Assembly (NCBI GenBank): GCA_934446365.1 | Contig: CAKSDZ010000004.1 | Span: forward strand, 194,023-258,022 | Origin: an uncultured Eubacteriales bacterium | Lineage (GTDB): Bacteria > Bacillota > Clostridia > Oscillospirales > CAG-272 | Direction of reading: 5' to 3' | DNA length: 64,000 nt | Shown: positions 1 to 7,753 of the stretch, piece after piece | Position numbering within the stretch: position 1 is the stretch's first letter | Layout: each line of letters starts with the position of its first letter | Notes under the pieces: generated by a model | Database searches by the model: none | Told to the model about the DNA's origin: nothing | What the model saw: the letters and a program-made list of their open reading frames with translations, nothing else | Program-made: the position numbers and the translations under genes

Positions 1-71
1 TGCAGGTTTTCTGCGAAAGCGGATTGCTTTGCTATTTATGACGACCCCTATTCTTTGACCGGGAGGATATT

Positions 72-842
72 ATGGCGGCGGAATTTCATAATCTATCCGA
101 AAATACCGGAAAAACCGTTTTGTCGGACGGCCGCGAGATTCTGCGGGAAGCGGACGCTTTCTCGCCGGAGCTCTTCCGGTTCCTGCGATATTTGGCAGAA
201 AGGAATCTGCCGGTTGAAAAGCCGCTGCGGATTGAAGCGGGACGGGAAATTTATCAATTTGAACGTGCGGAATCGATTCATCCGAAGGCATGGAGCGATG
301 AAGCATTGTTCGCTGTGGGCGGCCTTGTGCGCTCACTGCACGATGCCGGCGCGGACTATGTGCCGGAGAACAAAGAGGGGTTCCGTCCGTGGTATCTCAG
401 AGAGCTTGACGGAATGCACCGCATTTGGTGTCACGGCGATATTGCACCGTGGAATCTGCTGACACGAGGGGGCATGCCGTGCTTTCTCATCGACTGGGAG
501 TATGCGGGACCGCTCGATCCCATGACGGAGCTTGCCCGCGTCCTGTGGCTGTTTGCACAGCTTCATGACGATGATGTCGCCGAAATGCAGGGCTTGCCGT
601 CGCTCGAACGGCGGGCGGCGCAGGTGCGCCTGATCTGTGACGCCTATGGTCTTGCGGCGAAAGAGCGGCGGGGCATGGTCGAGCGGATTATGAACGTAAT
701 CATCTGCGAGACCGCACATGAGGCGATCGACCCGAAGCTGACGCCGGACAGCGAGGGAAGCCTGTGGGGCTTTGCGTGGCGGACACGCAGCCTTTACTGG
801 ATTTTGCGTCACCGCGGAATCCTTGAAAACGCATTGCAATAA
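72..842 (+). CDS. APH/choline-kinase-type phosphotransferase
   Basis: A 256-residue soluble protein of the aminoglycoside phosphotransferase (APH) kinase fold. The catalytic loop reads CHGDIAPWNLL near residue 120, where HGD-x4-N is the Brenner motif. It is followed by LIDWEYAG, which carries the metal-binding Asp. The N-terminal lobe is short and its nucleotide-binding strands are weakly conserved. The start follows GGAGG with a 5-base spacer. Family members phosphorylate small molecules such as aminoglycosides, choline, homoserine or sugars, and the substrate cannot be told from sequence. It converges on khpA and the two genes share one terminator. The first 60 bases of the window may hold the end of an upstream gene, but no frame can be assigned. 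Confidence 0.8.
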   Translation: MAAEFHNLSENTGKTVLSDGREILREADAFSPELFRFLRYLAERNLPVEKPLRIEAGREIYQFERAESIHPKAWSDEALFAVGGLVRSLHDAGADYVPENKEGFRPWYLRELDGMHRIWCHGDIAPWNLLTRGGMPCFLIDWEYAGPLDPMTELARVLWLFAQLHDDDVAEMQGLPSLERRAAQVRLICDAYGLAAKERRGMVERIMNVIICETAHEAIDPKLTPDSEGSLWGFAWRTRSLYWILRHRGILENALQ

Positions 843-843
843 A

Positions 844-872
844 AAAGGAACGGAAAAACCGTTCCTTTTTCT
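844..872. terminator. Bidirectional intrinsic terminator between the APH kinase and khpA
   Basis: A 10-bp stem (AAAGGAACGG with CCGTTCCTTT, loop AAAAA) is flanked by A-runs and T-runs on both strands. It fills the whole 29-base space between the two convergent stop codons. Confidence 0.85.
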
Positions 873-1111
873 TATTCGATATCGACTGTCACTTTTTTTC
901 CGGTTCCGTTTGCCGCGGCCTTCATCAGCTGGCGGATCGCCTTGGCGATTTTGCCGTGCTTGCCGATCACCTTACCCATGTCGGAGGGCGCGACGGAGAG
1001 CTTTAACGTTACGCTGTTTTCCGTTTCCTCCGCCGCGATGACGGTGACTTCGTCGGGATTGTCGACAATCGCTCTCGCAATGTTGGCGAGAGTCCCTTTG
1101 AGATCGGTCAT
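872..1111 (-). CDS. khpA: KH-domain RNA-binding protein KhpA (YlqC)
   Basis: A 79-residue single KH domain. The RNA-gripping GxxG loop is visible as IGKHGK near residue 49, and the protein has the family's usual length of about 75-80 residues. In Firmicutes KhpA pairs with KhpB (Jag) to bind RNA and affect cell division and elongation. It lies 15 bases downstream of rpsP in the conserved ylxM-ffh-rpsP-khpA order. The usual next genes rimM and trmD are absent, and the operon ends at the shared terminator with the APH kinase. Confidence 0.93.
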   Translation of the reverse strand: MTDLKGTLANIARAIVDNPDEVTVIAAEETENSVTLKLSVAPSDMGKVIGKHGKIAKAIRQLMKAAANGTGKKVTVDIE

Positions 1112-1126
1112 TTCTGTGGCTCCGAA

Positions 1127-1372
1127 TTATTCGGTGATGCCGGCTTTTTTCAGCAGGCTTCTGACCGTTTCCGTGGGCTGTGCACCGTTGGCAATCCATT
1201 TCTTCGCTTTTTCGGGGTCGATTTTGATATCGACAGGATCGGTGAGCGGATTGTAATAGCCGAGCTCCTCGATAAATCTTCCGTCGCGGGGATAACGGGA
1301 ATCCGCGACGACGACGCGGTAAAAGGGAGCCTTTTTGGCGCCGATTCTTTTGAGTCTGATTTTAACTGACAT
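1127..1372 (-). CDS. rpsP: 30S ribosomal protein S16
   Basis: An 81-residue S16 with the typical N-terminus MSVKIRLKRIGAKKAPFYR, acting in assembly of the 30S subunit body. The start was set at the methionine of MSVKIRL, 8 bases after GGAGG. An upstream in-frame ATG would add five residues that are not conserved. It lies between ffh and khpA on the minus strand, as in many Firmicutes, and is expressed from the promoter ahead of ylxM. Confidence 0.96.
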   Translation of the reverse strand: MSVKIRLKRIGAKKAPFYRVVVADSRYPRDGRFIEELGYYNPLTDPVDIKIDPEKAKKWIANGAQPTETVRSLLKKAGITE

Positions 1373-1438
1373 GCTTGTGTCCTCCAAAAATTTGTTGTTT
1401 TCTATAATTTTTCAACCGATTCTTGATCGCCTGAATCA

Positions 1439-2779
1439 TTAACGTGGAAACGGCATCTTGCCGAGCTTGCCGAATTTTTTTGCGCCCTTGCCTCCGGCAA
1501 ACTGCTTCATGAGCTTGTTTGTCTGGTCGAACTGCTTTAAAAGGCGGTTGATTTCCTCAATCGAGGTGCCGGAGCCTTTTGCAATGCGGGTTTTTCTCGA
1601 ATAATTGATGATTTCCGGCTTTTCGCGCTCCGCCGGCGTCATGGAAAGGATGATTGCTTCGGTTTTTGCAATCATTTTTTCGTCGAAGTTCGCATCCTTC
1701 AGAGCGCCGGGAGAGACGCCCGGCATCATGCCGACAAGGGATTCAAGAGAACCCATGTTTTTAAGCTGGCTCATCTGTTCGAGATAGTCCGTCAGGGTGA
1801 AGCGGGACTTGCGCAGCTTTTCCTCGAGCTCGGCGGCCTTTTTCATATCGAAATTCTGTTCCGCCTTTTCGATGAGGGAGAGAACGTCTCCCATGCCGAG
1901 GATTCGGGAGGCCATGCGGTCGGGATAAAAGGGCTCGATGGCGTCGAGCTTTTCGCCGGTCCCGATGAATTTGATCGGCTTTCCGGTGACATATTTGACG
2001 GAAAGCGCTGCGCCGCCTCTTGTGTCGCCGTCGAGCTTCGTCACGATGACGCCCGTGATATCGAGCATTTCGTTGAAGGTTTCGGCGACATCCACGGCGG
2101 CCTGTCCCGCCATGGCGTCGATGGTGAGAAGAATTTCCGTCGGTTCAAGCTCTTTTTTGAGCTCCCGCAGCTCTTCCATCATCGCCTCGTCGATTTGAAG
2201 TCTGCCCGCCGTATCGATAAACACCATGTCGTGTCCGTTTTTCTTCGCGTAGGCGAGTCCGTTTTTCGCGATTTTGAGAGGCGCGGTTTTGTCGTCCTCC
2301 GCATATACCGCAACGCCGGCCTTTTCTCCGACGATTTGGAGCTGTCGGATCGCGGCGGGGCGATACACGTCGCAGGCGACGAGCAGGGGGTTTTTGCCTT
2401 GCTTTTTCATCATGGCGGCAAGCTTGCCCGCGTGTGTGGTTTTGCCGGCGCCTTGAAGTCCGACCATCATGACGATTGTCGGCGGTTTGGATGAAATTTG
2501 AAGCTTCGACTGCGTTCCGCCCATCAGCGCGGTCAGCTCCTCATTGACGATTTTGACGACCTGCTGGGCGGGCATCAGGCTTTCGAGCACCTCCGCTCCC
2601 ACGGCGCGCTCGGTGACCTTGTTTATGAATTCGCGGACGACCTTGAAATTGACGTCGGCTTCCAGCAGCGCGAGCTTGACCGCGCGCATGCCTTCTCTGA
2701 CGTCCTTTTCGGTCAGCGTGCCTTTGTTCCTGAATTTCTTAAAGGCTTCCGCGAGCTTTTCCTGAAGGTTCTGAAACAT
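1439..2779 (-). CDS. ffh: Signal recognition particle protein Ffh (SRP54)
   Basis: A 446-residue SRP GTPase that binds 4.5S/6S RNA and delivers signal-peptide-bearing ribosomes to FtsY at the membrane. The order is an N-domain helical bundle (about 1-90), a G domain with P-loop GLQGAGKTTHAGK near residue 107, DTAGR near 190 and TKLDGD near 248, then a methionine-rich M domain (about 300-430) with the RNA-binding SGTS segment. The length is normal. A GGAGG site precedes the ATG. It follows ylxM by 28 bases, and YlxM is its usual operon partner. Confidence 0.97.
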   Translation of the reverse strand: MFQNLQEKLAEAFKKFRNKGTLTEKDVREGMRAVKLALLEADVNFKVVREFINKVTERAVGAEVLESLMPAQQVVKIVNEELTALMGGTQSKLQISSKPPTIVMMVGLQGAGKTTHAGKLAAMMKKQGKNPLLVACDVYRPAAIRQLQIVGEKAGVAVYAEDDKTAPLKIAKNGLAYAKKNGHDMVFIDTAGRLQIDEAMMEELRELKKELEPTEILLTIDAMAGQAAVDVAETFNEMLDITGVIVTKLDGDTRGGAALSVKYVTGKPIKFIGTGEKLDAIEPFYPDRMASRILGMGDVLSLIEKAEQNFDMKKAAELEEKLRKSRFTLTDYLEQMSQLKNMGSLESLVGMMPGVSPGALKDANFDEKMIAKTEAIILSMTPAEREKPEIINYSRKTRIAKGSGTSIEEINRLLKQFDQTNKLMKQFAGGKGAKKFGKLGKMPFPR

Positions 2780-2807
2780 GGTTTCCTCCGTTTCCGAGAT
2801 ACCTTTG

Positions 2808-3155
2808 TTATGGTTTGACGGACTCCAACAGCTTTAAAATCCGGTCAAAATCGAATGCGTCGGCCGGATATTTCTCTTTTAGCCGACGGACAATTTCCCC
2901 CGCTTCCTCAGAGGCTTTTTCGATGCGGAGGAATTTGTCTGCAAGTCCTAATTTTTCTTCGAGGGAGAGCAGTGTCTCCTCGGCCCGTTTGATGCTGTCG
3001 CGCGCGCCCTGACGGGTGATGCCGGTGTTTTCGGCGACCTCCGAGAGAGAAAGGTCGTCATTGTAGTATAAATCGAACATCGTTTTCTGCGTTTGTGTGA
3101 GAAGCTCGCCGTAGATGTCGAAAAGCATGATGAGCCGCAGATTTTTTTCAAACAT
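2808..3155 (-). CDS. ylxM: YlxM/p13-like helix-turn-helix protein
   Basis: A 115-residue UPF0122 (YlxM) protein with a sigma-70 region 4-like helix-turn-helix: LSLSEVAENTGITRQGARD is the DNA-binding helix pair. YlxM proteins are encoded immediately upstream of ffh and modulate SRP function. The start at MFEKNLRL follows GGAGG. The longer upstream reading frame has no ribosome site and runs through the promoter, so it was rejected. It is the first gene of the ylxM-ffh-rpsP-khpA unit. Confidence 0.93.
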   Translation of the reverse strand: MFEKNLRLIMLFDIYGELLTQTQKTMFDLYYNDDLSLSEVAENTGITRQGARDSIKRAEETLLSLEEKLGLADKFLRIEKASEEAGEIVRRLKEKYPADAFDFDRILKLLESVKP

Positions 3156-3195
3156 CGGAGATCCTCCGCGCTCTGTAAAGTGAATGACTTTACAG

Positions 3196-3224
3196 ATTAT
3201 AGCATGAAAAGCGGGGTTTGTCAA
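3196..3224 (-). promoter_or_regulatory. Sigma-A promoter of ylxM-ffh-rpsP-khpA
   Basis: On the minus strand this reads TTGACA, a 17-base spacer, then TATAAT. Both boxes match the consensus exactly, about 40 bases before the ylxM start. Confidence 0.85.
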
Positions 3225-3299
3225 GCCCGCAGGGCATATTTTCTTTGACTATTTCAGAAATACCGGAAAAATCATGGGCGGACTTGCGGTATGAAAAGC

Positions 3300-3328
3300 T
3301 TGTGCGGATTTTAAATTCATGCTATACT
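3300..3328 (+). promoter_or_regulatory. Sigma-A promoter of the NimA-like flavoprotein gene
   Basis: TTGTGC, a 17-base spacer and TATACT lie about 55 bases upstream of the TTG start codon. Confidence 0.65.
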
Positions 3329-3381
3329 GTAACAAAAAGGCATATGAGACGGATTTGCCGAATAAGGTGGGAGGAATCACA

Positions 3382-3879
3382 TTGAGAAGAAAAGACAGGG
3401 AAATGCCGGAGGCGTTTGCGCTTTCCGTGGCGGACAAATGCGAATACGCGGTGCTTTCCGTGACGGATGCGGACGGGAATCCGTACTGCGTGCCGGTTTC
3501 GATTGTAAGAGAGGGCATGACGCTTTATTTCCATTCCGCAAAGGAGGGCTTCAAGGCGGAGGCGATGCGGAAGCATCCGAAGGTCTGTGTGGCCTGCGTC
3601 GGGGATACCCGTCTTGTTCCGGAGCAGTTTACAACGGAATATGAATCCGCCGTGATACGGGGAATCGCCTATGAGGTGTCGGATGAGACGGAAAAAAGAA
3701 AGGCGCTTCGGCTGATTTGCGAGCGGTATGCGCCGTCGAATATGGGCGGCTTTGAAAAGGCCGTCTCGGAGAGCCTTTCCCGGACGGCGATTTGGAAAAT
3801 AGAGATCACGGAGATCACCGGCAAGCGCAAAAAATACGATTCGCAGGGAAAAGAGATGAAATACGGAAGAATGGAGTGA
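3382..3879 (+). CDS. Pyridoxamine 5'-phosphate oxidase family protein (NimA-like)
   Basis: A 165-residue protein with the split-barrel FMN-binding fold. It opens with MRRKDREMP, a hallmark of the NimA/5-nitroimidazole-reductase-like subgroup. It continues through strands such as EYAVLSVTDADGNPYCVPVS and LYFHSAKEG, which form the flavin pocket. The start is probably the TTG just after GGTGGGAGGAATCACA; the upstream ATG frame overlaps the promoter. Members reduce small molecules with FMN, and some give nitroimidazole resistance, but resistance cannot be inferred here. It is a single gene between the ylxM promoter and a strong terminator. Confidence 0.82.
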   Translation: MRRKDREMPEAFALSVADKCEYAVLSVTDADGNPYCVPVSIVREGMTLYFHSAKEGFKAEAMRKHPKVCVACVGDTRLVPEQFTTEYESAVIRGIAYEVSDETEKRKALRLICERYAPSNMGGFEKAVSESLSRTAIWKIEITEITGKRKKYDSQGKEMKYGRME

Positions 3880-3925
3880 CCTTCCGGGTCACATGCTGTC
3901 GTTCCCTAAAACTTGCGGATGAAAA

Positions 3926-3967
3926 ATAAAAACCGTCCGTCCGTTTTAACGGCCGGCCGGTTTTCTG
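3926..3967. terminator. Bidirectional terminator between NimA-like and nitroreductase genes
   Basis: A 17-bp inverted repeat with two mismatches and a TT loop begins AAAACCG and ends CGGTTTT. T-runs lie on the exit side of both strands, so it can serve both convergent genes. Confidence 0.8.
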
Positions 3968-4636
3968 TCAGGTCGTCCATTGAAAATTCTCGGCGCCGGC
4001 GCCTATCTCAAAGTGATATTTGACGATGCCGAGGTCGATGCCCGAATAGGCGCCGCCGGAGATTTCCGCCTTTACGCCGGCCGATGTCGGTGTGAAGCAG
4101 AAGCCCTGACGGTTCATCGCCGTCGGCGCGAGCATGGCGGACTGCATTCCGGAGACAAACCAGTCCGGTGCGGTGCCATCCGTCCGGCAAAGCGCATCCA
4201 TCGGCTTGGATTTATGGGGAACGCCTTGCGTTTCTCCGTATCCGAGCGCGATGACGCATACGAGCTTTTCGCCCTCGCCGATCACACATTTTGTCTTTTT
4301 TCTGCGATAGGTCAGCGCAACCCAGCAGGTGTTGAGGCCGAGCTGCTGTGCCGCAAGGACGATCCGCTCCCCATAATAGCCGATTTTTTCATCGAGCTGA
4401 GGCGCTTTTTTGCCGATGAGCGCGATGTAACTGCGCACATTCCGAAAGCTTCCGTAGTGCGCCATAAACCCGCGAAAGGCTTCCGGCTCCTCCGTCACAA
4501 GCTGGATGTGAAGTCCGCTTTCCCTGTTGCAGGCGTCGATTTCCCGATTCAGCGCCGCCGTTTTGTCCGCTTCGATCGGCCGGTCGGTGTAGGCTCTGAC
4601 GGAATGGCGCGTTTTGACCGCTTCCATGAGTTCCAT
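3968..4636 (-). CDS. Nitroreductase family protein
   Basis: A 222-residue FMN-dependent oxidoreductase-like protein. The N-terminus MELMEAVKTRHSVRAYTDRP is the classic nitroreductase opening, where the R-x-S-x-R segment contacts the FMN phosphate. VLAAQQLGLNTCWVAL and VIALGYG are the later family signatures. The C-terminal half is typical of the clostridial nitroreductases whose substrates are unknown. The start follows AGGAGGT by 5 bases. It lies 26 bases after an ArsR-family regulator gene, so the two are probably one transcript and the enzyme may be its target. Confidence 0.88.
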   Translation of the reverse strand: MELMEAVKTRHSVRAYTDRPIEADKTAALNREIDACNRESGLHIQLVTEEPEAFRGFMAHYGSFRNVRSYIALIGKKAPQLDEKIGYYGERIVLAAQQLGLNTCWVALTYRRKKTKCVIGEGEKLVCVIALGYGETQGVPHKSKPMDALCRTDGTAPDWFVSGMQSAMLAPTAMNRQGFCFTPTSAGVKAEISGGAYSGIDLGIVKYHFEIGAGAENFQWTT

Positions 4637-4662
4637 ATTGTTACCTCCTGATATATTATGGA

Positions 4663-5025
4663 TTATGCTTCCGACTTTGCAAGGCCGGAAGCTTTTGCCT
4701 TTTCTATGATTGTGCCGACCGTGCGGGAAAGCTCGGTGAGCTTTTGCCACGTGTCAGGCTCGGTATTGATGTCGTAAAAATTCATAGTGCCCAATCGGCT
4801 GCATGAGATGATGCCGGTATCTCTCAGTATTTTCAGATGGTGAGAGAGCGCCGGACGGGAGAGATGGATGCGCTCGGCGATTTCTCCGACGCGAAGTCCC
4901 TGTTTTTCGCTTTCCAAAAGCGTGATGATGATTTGCTGTCTTGTTTCGTCTCCCAGTGCACAGATAAAGTCGGAAAGGGAGCGGAGCTCCTTTGCGATGT
5001 TCCGTCGGTTTTTTGCACATTCCAT
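4663..5025 (-). CDS. ArsR-family winged-helix transcriptional regulator
   Basis: A 120-residue ArsR/SmtB-type repressor. The order is a dimerisation helix, then GDETRQQIIITLL (the family's typical first helix), then the winged helix with recognition segment HLSRPALSHHLKILRDTGII near residues 54-73. No CXC metal-binding pair is seen in the helix, so it may not sense metals; redox or small-molecule sensing is possible. It is first in a two-gene unit with the nitroreductase, and autoregulation would be usual. Confidence 0.88.
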   Translation of the reverse strand: MECAKNRRNIAKELRSLSDFICALGDETRQQIIITLLESEKQGLRVGEIAERIHLSRPALSHHLKILRDTGIISCSRLGTMNFYDINTEPDTWQKLTELSRTVGTIIEKAKASGLAKSEA

Positions 5026-5058
5026 CTGTGTTATCCTCTTTGCTTCCGTATTTTCATC

Positions 5059-5067
5059 ATTATATCA
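5059..5067 (-). promoter_or_regulatory. Probable extended -10 promoter of the arsR-nitroreductase unit
   Basis: On the minus strand this reads TGATATAAT, an extended -10 element about 34 bases before the regulator's start. There is no good -35 match. An ArsR operator would be expected around here, but no clear dyad was found. Confidence 0.5.
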
Positions 5068-5167
5068 CAAATTTCAGAAAAAAGCTCGATGAGAAAGAAA
5101 ATCGAGACGATAAAAATATCGTGCTCGGAATCGGTTTGTAAATATTTTGTTTTGCGGCGTTCATAGC

Positions 5168-5196
5168 TTGACTGGGTTATAAAAATATATTATAAT
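5168..5196 (+). promoter_or_regulatory. Sigma-A promoter of the miaB-mutSL gene run
   Basis: TTGACT, a 17-base AT-rich spacer and TATAAT, about 84 bases before miaB. Confidence 0.75.
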
Positions 5197-5279
5197 ATAA
5201 AATAATATGGGGGATTTTGTAAAACAAAAAACTGTCGGAAAAAGGAGTCCGCACGTCACGGGCTGCGGACGGAGGATAC

Positions 5280-6725
5280 ATGGAAAAAAGAATGGAACAT
5301 GCGGCGCGCACGGCCTCGCCGCAGGAGATAGAAGAACAGTTTTTATACATGACGAAGATTGGGACGATGCTTTCGGGAGCGGAACCGAAAAAAGCATGCG
5401 TCGTCACCTACGGCTGTCAGCAGAACGAGGCGGACAGCGAGCGCATCGCGGGAATGCTCCGGGAAATGGGCTATGACCGCGCCGCCTCCGAGACGGATGC
5501 GGATATCATCATCGTGAATACCTGCGCTGTGCGCGACCACGCGGAGCAGAAGGCGCTTTCCATCACGGGCGGCTACAAGCATCTCAAAGCGAAAAAGCCT
5601 TCGCTCATCATCGGAATCTGCGGCTGCATGGTTTCCGGACGGGATATGAGCGATAAAATCAAAATGAGCTATCCGTATATCGATTTCGTATTCGGTACGG
5701 AAATGCTGTGGCGGCTTCCGGAGCTTTTATACCGTGTCATGACGGAGAAGGGGCGGTTTTTCTTTCCGAATACCGGAGAACCTGTCATGGCCGAGGGAAT
5801 CCCTGTTGTCCGTGAAAGCCCTTTTCGCGCATGGGTGAGCATCATGTACGGCTGCAACAACTTCTGCACATACTGCATCGTCCCGTATGTGCGCGGCGGC
5901 GAGCGCAGCCGGAAGCCGGAGGATATCCTCTCCGAGGTGAGGGCGCTTGTGGAAAGCGGCTGCCGTGAGATTACGCTGCTCGGGCAGAATGTCAATTCTT
6001 ACGGAAAGGGCTCTGATTTTAACTGCGATTTTGCGGAGCTTCTGCGCCGGATTTCCGAGATACCCGGCGATTTTCTCCTCCGCTTTATGACAAGCCATCC
6101 GAAGGATGCGTCATTCCGGCTCATCGACATCATGGCGGAAAGTCCGAAGATTGCACATCAGTTTCATCTGCCGGTGCAGTCCGGCTCCGACCGGATTTTA
6201 AAGGCGATGAACCGGAACTACACGCGGGAAGCTTATCTTTCGCTCATCCGTTATATGCGGGAGAGGATGCCGGATATCACGATTACCTCGGATATCATCG
6301 TCGGCTTCCCGGGGGAGACGGAGGAGGATTTTGAGGATACGCTTTCCATTTTGCGCGAGGTGAAATACGATATGGTGTATTCGTTCATCTATTCCAAACG
6401 GCGCGGCACGCCCGCGGCACAGATGGAAAATCAGGTGCCGGATGAGGTCAAAAGCGGGAGAATGACAAGACTTCTCGCCCGACAGAATGAAATTTCCCTT
6501 GAAAAGAATCTTCCGCTTGTAGGGAGGACGCTGCGTGTGCTTGTGGAGGGAAGAAGCAAGACGAATCCGGAGAGATTCACCGGCCGGACACAGGGGAATA
6601 AAATCGTCCTTTTCGACGGAGACGACGGAATGACCGGACGTTTTGCGGATATCCGCATCACAAGAGCGGCTCCGTTTACGCTGTGGGGCGAGGTGGAAAG
6701 CACTGATCGATCGTATAAGAAATAA
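5280..6725 (+). CDS. miaB: tRNA-2-methylthio-N6-dimethylallyladenosine synthase MiaB
   Basis: A 481-residue radical-SAM methylthiotransferase that converts i6A37 to ms2i6A37 in tRNAs reading UNN codons. The order is an N-terminal UPF0004 domain with three cluster cysteines (TYGCQQNEADS near 46, NTCAVRDHAE near 80, GICGCMVSG near 115), a radical SAM core with CNNFCTYC near 191, and a C-terminal TRAM domain (about 415-475). The roughly 30-residue N-terminal extension before the first domain is common in Clostridia. ATG follows GGAGG. It heads a run leading into mutS and mutL, as in many Clostridia. Confidence 0.96.
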   Translation: MEKRMEHAARTASPQEIEEQFLYMTKIGTMLSGAEPKKACVVTYGCQQNEADSERIAGMLREMGYDRAASETDADIIIVNTCAVRDHAEQKALSITGGYKHLKAKKPSLIIGICGCMVSGRDMSDKIKMSYPYIDFVFGTEMLWRLPELLYRVMTEKGRFFFPNTGEPVMAEGIPVVRESPFRAWVSIMYGCNNFCTYCIVPYVRGGERSRKPEDILSEVRALVESGCREITLLGQNVNSYGKGSDFNCDFAELLRRISEIPGDFLLRFMTSHPKDASFRLIDIMAESPKIAHQFHLPVQSGSDRILKAMNRNYTREAYLSLIRYMRERMPDITITSDIIVGFPGETEEDFEDTLSILREVKYDMVYSFIYSKRRGTPAAQMENQVPDEVKSGRMTRLLARQNEISLEKNLPLVGRTLRVLVEGRSKTNPERFTGRTQGNKIVLFDGDDGMTGRFADIRITRAAPFTLWGEVESTDRSYKK

Positions 6726-6741
6726 CGGGGAGGAAAAAGGG

Positions 6742-7718
6742 ATGTCTGCTTATCAAAAACGGGTCTATATGCTTGCGATGGCGTTTCTTCTGCTTAGCTC
6801 TGTCTATCCGATTCTGATGGGGATTGCGGTGCTTCGGGATCTTATCTCGCTCGGAGCGGTGTCCGCCGAGAATTATCCGAAATATGTGATTCCCTATACG
6901 CCGATCTGTATCTCCCTGCTTTTGACGGCGGCCTTGATTCCGCTTGCGGATAAGCTGAAAAAATACGGCTTTGCCGTGTCCGCAGTAGGTTCTGTCGCCG
7001 TATTTTTTGCTTTGGAGCTTGCCATGGAGCATATTATGGTGTTTTCTCCGCTGTCACCGATGAGGGGAGCGACGGATATTGGCAGCTGTATTTGTGTGTC
7101 GCGACGCCGGAGGTTCCCATCGACCGTGTTACCGCGCTTATCGGTGAATACAGTCCGGCGTTTAAGATTCATTTTTATCTGATTTCCGTCATTATGATTC
7201 TCGCCGTGTGGAGTGCGGTGTGGGGCTTTTATCGGCTTTCTCCGGAGAGCACACGCAGAAAACGCCGTTTGCTGTGGGTACAGCTCGGTGCGGCATGCGT
7301 TTTTGTCGGACTTTGCATTCTCGCCTGCTTTACCGCATTTTTCAGAGAGGGTACGCTTCGGGTATCGGCGGTGTCCGCCCTCCTGATGACGCTGTTTTTC
7401 CTTGTATTCGGCATGCTTTCCGGCATTTTTCTGTGTGTTCTGATATCCGATAGAAAGAGAAGCCTTGTTTTGGCGCTCTCTTCTGTTGTTTCTGCCGTTA
7501 TGACGACGGCCATGTATATGGGTGAGCTTATCCTGCTTGACGGGAAACTCTACCGGTTTGGGGAAGGTTTTTTCTTCTCTCCGATGGGAGGCTTTCCGTT
7601 TGCGCCGGCCGATCTTGCGGTCATTCTGCTCTCGGGGCTTTTGACGCTTGCCGCCGTGGCGGGACTGACGAAAAAGGAAGCTGCGACGTCCGCCGGTTCT
7701 GAGAGAATAAAACTATAA
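6742..7718 (+). pseudogene. Polytopic membrane protein gene interrupted by a one-base frameshift
   Basis: Reading starts at ATG 6742 after GGGGAGG and gives four hydrophobic segments to about 7045. It then loses sense in that frame. The next frame forward continues with VFSAVTDEGSDGYWQLY and further membrane helices to the stop at 7718. The two parts join smoothly if one base is restored around 7042-7050, near a TTTT run, giving about 325 residues. The encoded protein is of unknown family, with roughly nine hydrophobic stretches. It sits between miaB and mutS with short gaps. The break may be real or a sequencing error, and nothing here suggests programmed frameshifting. Confidence 0.75.
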
Positions 7719-7753
7719 AAATGGAGTAATTTAGAAGAAGTGAGGAATTTTTC

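Noticed and set aside
7038..7050. Programmed -1 frameshifting in the membrane protein gene
   Set aside because: The local sequence does not form an X-XXY-YYZ slippery heptamer, and I see no strong downstream stem. An indel is simpler.
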